Below the pieces are notes generated by a model that did no database searches, was not told where the DNA came from, and saw only the letters and a list, made by a program, of their open reading frames with translations. From contig JAQCJA010000318.1 of assembly GCA_027593305.1 (NCBI GenBank), positions 1 to 5,954 on the forward strand: DNA of 5,954 bases, read 5' to 3'. A program made the position numbers and the translations under genes. Of this stretch, positions 1-4,606 are shown piece after piece; the first letter of the stretch is position 1; every line of letters begins with the position of its first letter. This DNA is from a bacterium. Lineage in GTDB: Bacteria > Latescibacterota > UBA2968 > UBA8231.

Positions 1-1
1 G

Positions 2-127
2 GCGCAGTTGCACGAGCAGGGCGAGATCCTCGAGCAGACCTACGACGCCGACGATGCCCATCTGCGGGTTCGCCTGGGTCGCGCCTGGGCTCAGCGGTGG
101 GAGCTGGAGCGCTTCCAACTCAATTGA
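2..127 (+). CDS. hflX: GTPase HflX, C-terminal end (5' truncated by window edge)
   Basis: Only the last 41 codons are visible, read in frame from base 2 to the TGA at 125-127. The peptide contains LHEQGEILEQTYDADDAHLR followed by VRLGRAWAQRWE. This resembles the short C-terminal domain of HflX, where a 'hG.vl.eey..dg..l.vrv' strand-turn-strand follows the GTPase domain. HflX is a ribosome-binding GTPase that splits or rescues stalled 70S/50S particles, mostly under stress, in the cytoplasm. The P-loop and other GTPase motifs lie outside the window, so the call rests only on this tail and on the operon-like abutment with the next gene. Codon use matches the neighbours. Another protein with a similar tail cannot be excluded. 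Confidence 0.7.
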   Translation, partial: AQLHEQGEILEQTYDADDAHLRVRLGRAWAQRWELERFQLN

Positions 128-1170
128 CCGGTCCTCTGACGACTACAAAGCTGCGGCTGGCACTCGTCGGCTGCGGCGGCATCGCGCGGTCCCACTGGCA
201 GGGCATCCAGCATCATGCCCCCCGGGTGCAGGTGACGGCCGTTGTCGACACCCATGCTGAGCAGGCCCGGCAGATGGCTGCCCTCACGGGGGCGCCCCCC
301 TTTGACTGTCTCGAGGCGGCGCTGACAGCGGGTGGCTTCGATGCTGTCGACATCATGCTGCCCCATCATCTGCACGAAGAGGTCGCCCTGCAGGCCTTTG
401 CCGCTGGCAAACATGTCCTGCTGGAAAAGCCCATGTCGACGACACTGGGCAGTTGCGCCCGGATCCTGGCAGCGGCAAAGGCTGCCGGGACGGTATTCAT
501 GGTCGCCGAACAGGCAGAATACTGGCCCGATGCAGTGGCCATTCGTCAGCTCATCCGTGATGGCGCGCTGGGCGATATGGTCACGGCCAGTGCCCTCTTT
601 GGCGGCAATACGCCCGTGCCACTGGGCGACGCCCCCCGCCCCTGGCGCTACGACCTCAGGGCGGCCGGCGGCGGCATCACCATTGACGGCGGCGCGCACT
701 GGATCCGCCCGTTGCGTATGTGGCTCGGAGAAATCGATGAGGTCCTTGCGACGGTCGGCCATCCCGTAGCTGAGATGGAAGGCGAATCCCTGGCGCGCGC
801 CTTGTTCCGCTTCCGGTCCGGCGTGGTCGCCGGTTTTGCTGCCATGAGCGCCGGCTTTCAGGTGGGACCAAAAGAGGAGTTTCGCCTCACCGGGACGCTG
901 GGCGAAATCGTCGTGTACTGGGGCGGCAGCGGACGTGTGGTCTTCTTTGATCGACAGACGCCGCAGGGGCGTGACCTGCCGCCGGACCTGTTGCCCCACG
1001 GCAAGAATCGGGAGGCCGCCTTTGGTCTGGAATTGGACGACTTCTCCCACGCGGTGCTCGATGGCCGCCCGCTTGTGGCAGGCCCTGAGGTCTCTCTTGG
1101 CGAATTGCGCACCGGCCTGGCGATGTATCGTTCGGCGCAGACCCGGACCTGGGAAAAGGTCTGGGCCTAG
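124..1170 (+). CDS. Gfo/Idh/MocA-family NAD(P)-dependent oxidoreductase
   Basis: This is a cytoplasmic dehydrogenase of the glucose-fructose/inositol dehydrogenase family, about 348 residues, the usual length. An N-terminal Rossmann fold opens with LALVGCGGIARSHW (GxGGxA at about residues 16-21, numbered from the TTG). It ends with the family's LLEKPMST motif (E101-K102-P103), whose lysine contacts cofactor and substrate. The C-terminal alpha/beta domain has GGGITIDGGAHW (about 182-193) with D188 and H192, matching the family's GG...D.G.H signature. The usual Asp three residues after the His is Arg195 here (HWIR). The substrate is probably a sugar, inositol or sugar acid but cannot be named. 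The TTG at 124 is chosen because it overlaps the hflX stop in a TTGA junction. A GTG at 97 in the same frame would add nine residues and overlap hflX by 31 bases, so the start is uncertain. The only nearby ribosome-site candidate (GGAG, 106-109) is 14 bases from the TTG, rather far. Confidence 0.9.
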   Translation: MTGPLTTTKLRLALVGCGGIARSHWQGIQHHAPRVQVTAVVDTHAEQARQMAALTGAPPFDCLEAALTAGGFDAVDIMLPHHLHEEVALQAFAAGKHVLLEKPMSTTLGSCARILAAAKAAGTVFMVAEQAEYWPDAVAIRQLIRDGALGDMVTASALFGGNTPVPLGDAPRPWRYDLRAAGGGITIDGGAHWIRPLRMWLGEIDEVLATVGHPVAEMEGESLARALFRFRSGVVAGFAAMSAGFQVGPKEEFRLTGTLGEIVVYWGGSGRVVFFDRQTPQGRDLPPDLLPHGKNREAAFGLELDDFSHAVLDGRPLVAGPEVSLGELRTGLAMYRSAQTRTWEKVWA

Positions 1171-1186
1171 AGTCGGCGTCTCTGGC
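1165..1186. terminator. Weak hairpin at convergent gene ends
   Basis: GCC(T)AGAG at 1165-1172 pairs with CTCTGGC at 1180-1186, giving a seven-pair stem with one bulged T and a seven-base loop. It covers the stop codons of the oxidoreductase (+) and the HD protein (-), whose ends are only 15 bases apart. It could serve as a short bidirectional terminator. There is no T-tract on either strand, so this is a structural candidate only. Confidence 0.25.
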
Positions 1187-1788
1187 TAGTGTGCCAGCTT
1201 CCCTTCGGTCAGGGCATTGTCGATCAACCGGCGGGCGTACTCCCACAGTGACGGCGCGCCCTCGGCAATATGCGCGTTCCCCTCGATGACCTGACCGTGA
1301 CGGACGCCGTGTTTCTTCCAGGCATGTCCATCCGTGTGATAGTTCAGCAGCAGCGGTTGCAGGCGATCCAGCGCCGCTGCATAACGTGATTCTGCGGTCA
1401 CCCGTTCTTCGAACTCGTCCCAGAGGGCCCGCATCTCCCGCGCCTGGTCTTGTGGGAGCAGGGCGTAGATACGATCCGCCGCCGCCTGCTCGCGTTCCTC
1501 TTTGTCGTCGTGCGCCGCCTCGTCATAGGCAAAGGTGTCGCCCGCGTGGATCTCAACAAGATCATGCACCAGATGCATGGAGAGCACTCGTGTGATATCG
1601 ACCTCACTGGCGGCGTGCTCGCGCAGGATGATCGCCATGAGCGCCAGATGCCAGGAGTGTTCGGCGTCGTTTTCGGGACGACGGTCGCCGATGAGCAGGG
1701 TCTGACGAAACACCTGCTTGAGGGCGTCCATCTGTACCAGAAAGTCGAGCTGCTGCGTCAGGCGCTCTGACGCCGTTGTCCCGTTCAC
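1186..1788 (-). CDS. HD-domain metal-dependent phosphohydrolase (YfbR/HD_3-like)
   Basis: A 200-residue cytoplasmic protein of the HD superfamily, closest in pattern to the HD_3/YfbR group of 5'-nucleotidases and related phosphohydrolases. Numbered from the GTG: RRPENDAEHSWHLAL contains the first metal His (H44); HLVHDLVEIHAGD contains the HD pair (H75-D76), with E79 placed like the catalytic Glu of YfbR; LDRLQPLL supplies the distal Asp (D141). All expected metal ligands are present, so it should be an active enzyme. The substrate, probably a deoxynucleoside monophosphate or another small phosphate ester, cannot be read from sequence. The GTG at 1788-1786 is preferred because it overlaps the stop of the upstream propeller gene in a GTGA junction, and homology begins shortly after it. 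A longer reading from 1854 would overlap the propeller by 70 bases. No good ribosome-binding site is visible, consistent with translational coupling. It looks like a housekeeping enzyme attached to the exosortase operon, possibly by chance. Confidence 0.85.
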   Translation of the reverse strand: MNGTTASERLTQQLDFLVQMDALKQVFRQTLLIGDRRPENDAEHSWHLALMAIILREHAASEVDITRVLSMHLVHDLVEIHAGDTFAYDEAAHDDKEEREQAAADRIYALLPQDQAREMRALWDEFEERVTAESRYAAALDRLQPLLLNYHTDGHAWKKHGVRHGQVIEGNAHIAEGAPSLWEYARRLIDNALTEGKLAH

Positions 1789-3095
1789 CGCGCCGGCCCG
1801 TAGCGCCGCAACGCCAGCAATCCGGCAGCCAGCAGGAGCCCCACGAGGAGCCACTTGCTCTGGAAGGGAATGGGTGTCGTCACCGAGATCTGGTTCAGAC
1901 TCAGGAGTATGGTGCCCTGCGGCAGGACGTCGGGATCACCAACGACGAGGGTGTTACTGAAGCCGTTGTGGGCAATCCGCCGGAGATTGGTGGTGACGCC
2001 GCTGATCTGCTGCGTCCAGTTATCGCCGTAGTCGACGCTGCCCCATATCTGACCGGTGTTGCCCACTGCCAGCACGATGCCCCCCGACAGGAATGACACG
2101 TCGTTGAAGACGATACCCGCCGAGGCACCCGTCGTCGGCAACTGCCAACTGATCCCACCATCCGTGCTGCGCAGAATCTCGCCGTTGGCTCCCGCCGCCA
2201 CGAGGAAGAGACCGTTCGCGTCCACAGCGTTGAGATTGTCGGCATCGCCCGACGGATTCTGGTTGGTCCAGTTGTCGCCACCGTCGGCGCTGCGGTAGAC
2301 CCGTCCGAGTCCCCCGACGGCGACGACAACGGTGCCGCTCACGAAGACGACGTCGTAAGCGTCAGCGTCGGTGATTGGTACCACAGCAGTGGCGTCCGCC
2401 CAGCTTGCGCCACGATCGAGACTGAAGGCGATCGTCGCCGGAGTTCCCGCTCCCCCCTGGTCGATGCCGACGGCAACCACGCCATCACCGCGGGCATCGA
2501 CGGCATAGAGGTCGCCGAGGGCGTCGTGGGCCTCCACCCAGGTGGCGCCGCGATCGTTGCTGACACGGACTTCCTGGTTGCCCGTGCCGACGGCGATCGC
2601 CGTGCTGGCACCGGAGAATACGACGTCCAGATTGTTGGTGTTGTTGGAGAGGGCCGCCGTGTTGGTGGTGCTCCAGGAGGCGCCGTAGTCGTTGCTGACA
2701 CCGGCGATGCCGCCCGCGCCGCCGGCGTCATCATTGCCGACAACAACAGCGGTTGGTGCCTGCGAGAATACGGCATTCAGGTCCCTGCCGTTGGGCGGGG
2801 CGTAACCATTCAAAGCCCAAGTGCTGCCGCCGTCCCCGCTGACTGTGATCACGCCGTTGTTGCCAGTCCCGCCGACGGCGATCGCCGTGCCTGCCGTGCT
2901 GAAAACCACATCCACAAGGTTCTGCGTGGTGTTGCTCGTCCTTTGAGACCAGGTCTGTGCCTCGACGGGTCCCGCCGTCATCACACCTGCCAGTAGCAAC
3001 GCCGCGATGACACGCACGGTTCGGCTGGCACCGGAGTTGCGATGTCTGAGTCGCAAGGTGTCGATACTGGAACTGAGTATTCTCATATAAGTCAT
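1785..3095 (-). CDS. Secreted seven-bladed beta-propeller (Ycf48/BNR-like) with exosortase C-terminal sorting signal
   Basis: A 436-residue exported protein. A signal peptide occupies about residues 1-46: a basic stretch (R15-R28), a hydrophobic core VIAALLLAGVMTAG, then probable cleavage after VEA. The mature part is a repeat protein with seven Asp-box motifs (S-x-D-x-G-x-x-W) at residues 86, 134, 179, 225, 269, 310 and 353, spaced 41-48 residues apart. Each follows a 'hxxVxF...AhAVG' strand. This is the layout of Ycf48-type and sialidase-like propellers, and seven blades is the Ycf48 number. The C-terminus reads TTPIPFQSKW, a 14-residue hydrophobic segment, then RRYGPAR: the motif/helix/Arg-cluster plan of exosortase substrates, closest to IPTL-CTERM. 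It therefore probably has its tail removed by the exosortase encoded in the same operon. The start overlaps the preceding small ORF (ATGA); an in-frame ATG at 3086 is an alternative. Any link to photosystems is unlikely; propellers of this kind are generic binding scaffolds. The ligand is unknown. Confidence 0.88.
   Translation of the reverse strand: MTYMRILSSSIDTLRLRHRNSGASRTVRVIAALLLAGVMTAGPVEAQTWSQRTSNTTQNLVDVVFSTAGTAIAVGGTGNNGVITVSGDGGSTWALNGYAPPNGRDLNAVFSQAPTAVVVGNDDAGGAGGIAGVSNDYGASWSTTNTAALSNNTNNLDVVFSGASTAIAVGTGNQEVRVSNDRGATWVEAHDALGDLYAVDARGDGVVAVGIDQGGAGTPATIAFSLDRGASWADATAVVPITDADAYDVVFVSGTVVVAVGGLGRVYRSADGGDNWTNQNPSGDADNLNAVDANGLFLVAAGANGEILRSTDGGISWQLPTTGASAGIVFNDVSFLSGGIVLAVGNTGQIWGSVDYGDNWTQQISGVTTNLRRIAHNGFSNTLVVGDPDVLPQGTILLSLNQISVTTPIPFQSKWLLVGLLLAAGLLALRRYGPAR
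1788..1871 (-). other. IPTL-CTERM-like exosortase sorting signal
   Basis: This encodes residues 409-436 of the propeller protein: IPFQSKW, then a Leu/Ala-rich membrane helix of about 14 residues, then RRYGPAR. The canonical IPTL-CTERM begins IPTLSxWG and is followed by the same helix-plus-Arg design. Here I, P, S and W are kept at the right spacing, while T-L is replaced by F-Q and the Gly after Trp by Leu. The match in architecture and the nearby exosortase support the call; the sequence motif itself is divergent. Confidence 0.7.
2016..2840 (-). repeat. Seven intragenic beta-propeller repeats (Asp boxes)
   Basis: The stretch from the first to the last Asp box of the propeller gene consists of degenerate repeats of about 125-145 bases. 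Most have diverged at DNA level, but an exact 20-base block encoding the TAIAV strand is shared by blade 1 (2871-2890, just upstream of the first box) and blade 3 (2586-2605). This fits internal duplication of blades. Confidence 0.75.
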
Positions 3096-3370
3096 TGGGA
3101 AAGCAGCCTGTTATGATGTCTCAAGCGATCTCGTCCTCGATTGTTCCGTCGTCGCAGGCGGAACTTATTTCCGTCGTTGTGGACGGTCTTTCCGCCGCCT
3201 GCCGGCAGGCACTGACGGGCATGTGCCTTGGTGCCGTCGGTCTCAGTGTCATCCTCAGCGTCACCGCCGTCCTCATCGGCGCCGTCGAACTCGGGATCGT
3301 TGCCTCCGGGCCAGCCGTCCCACCCGGGCAGATCCTGTTGCACTGAGCAATACCGCCGACCCGCTCTCAC
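3092..3370 (-). CDS. Small charged ORF of unknown function in exosortase operon
   Basis: A 92-codon reading frame that I do not recognise. The GTG start (3370) overlaps the stop of the upstream membrane-protein gene (GTGA). It is preceded at eight bases by a perfect AGGAG (3383-3379). Its TGA overlaps the ATG of the propeller gene (ATGA). The product has no signal peptide or membrane segment. Residues 13-45 are strongly acidic (14 Asp/Glu of 33, including GADEDGGDAEDDTETDG) and rich in Gly. Residues 61-92 are strongly basic (11 Arg/Lys, plus His). There are two cysteines (C8, C54) and two close tryptophans (W17, W20). Codons in the acidic half look like the neighbours', but the basic tail uses many CGA, AGA, AGG and GGA codons, so the tail could be out of frame after an indel or under weak selection. 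Possible roles, all inferred, are a metal-binding or chaperone-like partner, or a coupling peptide that carries ribosomes to the propeller gene. Confidence 0.5.
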   Translation of the reverse strand: MRAGRRYCSVQQDLPGWDGWPGGNDPEFDGADEDGGDAEDDTETDGTKAHARQCLPAGGGKTVHNDGNKFRLRRRNNRGRDRLRHHNRLLSQ

Positions 3371-3966
3371 TTCGCCGTCTCCTGCGTATCGGCACCGGAC
3401 AGTCTGCGCAGCAGCGGCAGCGCTGCCAGCGCCCAGACGGCCAGCGCCAGGCTTTGCCGTCCCCACGTGTGCCATAGCCCGAAGAGTCGACTGAACAGCC
3501 AGTCGCGTTCCATCGGGAACCGCTCTGCCACCCGCGGCAGCAGATCAGCCCTTACATCTGTTGGCAGGCTCCAGAGAAAATCCCAGACGATCACGTGGCC
3601 ACCGAGAAACAGGCTGACCACGTGACTCGCCCACAGAGTCAGAATCGCCACACCTCCCCACTGCAGCTTCCACATCCAGTGCGCCTGCGTCGCGGCGAAC
3701 AGGGCCAGGGCGACCAACAGGTTCTGATAGATGATGTCGTGTACGGTGAAGCGCAATCCAAGCTGGCGGTACACCAGGCTCAGTTCGTGGCCCTGTCGGG
3801 TGTAGGCGACGCCACCATCCCCCCCGAGCAGCCAGTTTGCCGGCGCCGTCACCAGAGACAGGTAGAAGGCGGAAACATCGGCACGGAACAGATACAGAAC
3901 ACCAGCGACAGCAGCGAAACGGAGCAGAAACACCAGGGGGGCGCGCAGCAGGGCCCGTTCAAGCAC
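3367..3966 (-). CDS. Integral membrane protein, probable exosortase H-associated
   Basis: A 199-residue protein with about four predicted membrane helices: residues 9-28, 79-94, 102-122 and 170-188. Between the first two is a predicted non-cytoplasmic or loop segment of about 50 residues (GGDGGVAYTRQGHELSLVYR). Before the last helix is a charged amphipathic stretch (about 135-165). It has no Cys at all, so it is not itself a second exosortase. Small membrane proteins of this size and layout, with a conserved Asn at the start of the second helix (YQNLLVALALF, N82), are encoded next to exosortase H in many genomes; I assign it to that group from context and layout. It would act in the cytoplasmic membrane with the exosortase, perhaps presenting substrate or accepting the transferred chain. 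The GTG start overlaps the exosortase stop by 8 bases, with a reasonable AGGTG just upstream. Its end carries the ribosome site of the next small ORF. Confidence 0.65.
   Translation of the reverse strand: MLERALLRAPLVFLLRFAAVAGVLYLFRADVSAFYLSLVTAPANWLLGGDGGVAYTRQGHELSLVYRQLGLRFTVHDIIYQNLLVALALFAATQAHWMWKLQWGGVAILTLWASHVVSLFLGGHVIVWDFLWSLPTDVRADLLPRVAERFPMERDWLFSRLFGLWHTWGRQSLALAVWALAALPLLRRLSGADTQETAK
3379..3383 (-). promoter_or_regulatory. Shine-Dalgarno for the small charged ORF
   Basis: AGGAG lies inside the last codons of the membrane-protein gene, eight bases before the GTG at 3370. It is the clearest ribosome-binding site in the operon and is the main reason to take the small ORF seriously and to start it at that GTG. 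Confidence 0.6.
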
Positions 3967-4483
3967 GGCGCACCTGCCCCAGCCAGTACATCCACGTGAA
4001 CAGCATGAATCCGAGTGTCGCCAGTTCCATGACGTAGACGTGGAACAGTTCGATCCACGCCGGTTCCAGATTGGCGATCAAGCCGAGAACCGTAATGCGC
4101 AGGACGCTGAAAACGAAGATCGCCGGCAGGCCGACAGCAAGACCCGACGCCCGCTGGCGGACCGTTGCCGGATACGCCAGCGTCAGCGAGGTAAAGGCAA
4201 GGATAGCGAAGATGCCGGTGCAGTCGAAGGTGATACGATAGAGGATGCGGCTCACAGCAAGTTCGCAGAAGCCATCGCCGAGGTGGCCCGTGTCGAGGAC
4301 CGCGTCCACGGACATGGCTTGCAGCAGACTCGTCGACAGATGTGCCACGGGCGACATGTAGAGTTGCTGAAACAGCACCGGCAGGCATTCAAACAGCACA
4401 CCCAGGCTGACCATGCCAGCGACGAAGAGACCGAGGAAACGCAGGGAGCGCCGGTCGATTCCGGGAGTGTCGATGCCGAGCAT
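3959..4483 (-). CDS. xrtH: Exosortase/archaeosortase family transpeptidase, XrtH-like
   Basis: A 174-residue polytopic membrane enzyme of the exosortase/archaeosortase family (PF09721-type). These enzymes cleave C-terminal PEP-CTERM-like signals at the membrane and probably transfer the protein to an acceptor. The catalytic Cys lies in FDCTGIFAI (C88), the conserved Arg in SVLRITVLGL (R129) and the His in ELFHVYVMEL (H148), giving the expected Cys-Arg-His set in the right order and spacing. Hydrophobic helices flank them (about 15-35, 88-105, 114-138, 150-168). The short length, the PAW.E..H segment after the Arg and the IPTL-like tail of the downstream protein point to the exosortase H subtype, but the subtype is inferred. 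The ATG at 4483 starts the packed operon. Upstream is an AGGA about 11 bases away, and the start codon lies in a small potential hairpin. It overlaps the next gene by 8 bases. Confidence 0.85.
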   Translation of the reverse strand: MLGIDTPGIDRRSLRFLGLFVAGMVSLGVLFECLPVLFQQLYMSPVAHLSTSLLQAMSVDAVLDTGHLGDGFCELAVSRILYRITFDCTGIFAILAFTSLTLAYPATVRQRASGLAVGLPAIFVFSVLRITVLGLIANLEPAWIELFHVYVMELATLGFMLFTWMYWLGQVRRA

Positions 4484-4569
4484 CTGGGGTCAGATCCTGA
4501 TCCGCGGAGAAGAGCCACTGGCGAGGGTGCGCCGCGCCGCGACGTTGGTACGGTTTGCCAATATACGGA

Positions 4570-4592
4570 GGGACGCCGGACTCCGTCGTCCC
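4570..4592 (-). terminator. Hairpin after the surface-protein gene
   Basis: GGGACG-C-CGG / CCG-T-CGTCCC forms a nine-pair GC-rich stem with one mismatch and a three-base loop. It starts 14 bases past the TAG of the exported dockerin/cohesin protein. On the - strand it is followed by TCCGTATATT, which is only weakly T-rich. It probably ends or attenuates transcription from the upstream gene and so separates it from the exosortase operon. The rest of the 123-base gap (4484-4606) shows no convincing -35/-10 pair. Confidence 0.45.
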
Positions 4593-4606
4593 CGGGAAAT
4601 ACCGCT

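Noticed and set aside
91..1050. 319-codon open frame on the - strand opposite the oxidoreductase
   Set aside because: It is the antisense of a clear Gfo/Idh gene, its peptide has no recognisable motif, and long antisense frames are common in GC-rich DNA.
2526..2996. 156-codon + strand frame inside the propeller gene
   Set aside because: Antisense shadow whose apparent periodicity only mirrors the propeller repeats.
1785..3095. Photosystem II assembly factor Ycf48 proper
   Set aside because: The fold matches, but the sorting tail, the exosortase operon and the absence of any photosynthesis gene argue against that function.
3095..3346. 83-codon + strand frame encoding a hydrophobic, membrane-like peptide
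   Set aside because: It is the exact complement of the Asp/Glu/Gly-rich small ORF; antisense of GAC/GAG/GGC codons gives Val/Leu/Ala. It has a TTG start, no ribosome site, and runs against a coupled operon.
4484..4500. CTGGGGTCAGATCC segment resembling the edges of REP/RAYT-type repeats
   Set aside because: Only one copy is present, with no transposase or second arm in the window, so a short chance resemblance is the simpler view.
4545..4561. TTGG-N9-CCAA inverted repeat with an adjacent TATATT, considered as operator/promoter for the exosortase operon
   Set aside because: The arms are only four bases, TATATT has no -35 partner at the right distance because the hairpin is there, and TTGGCA has no -10 partner.
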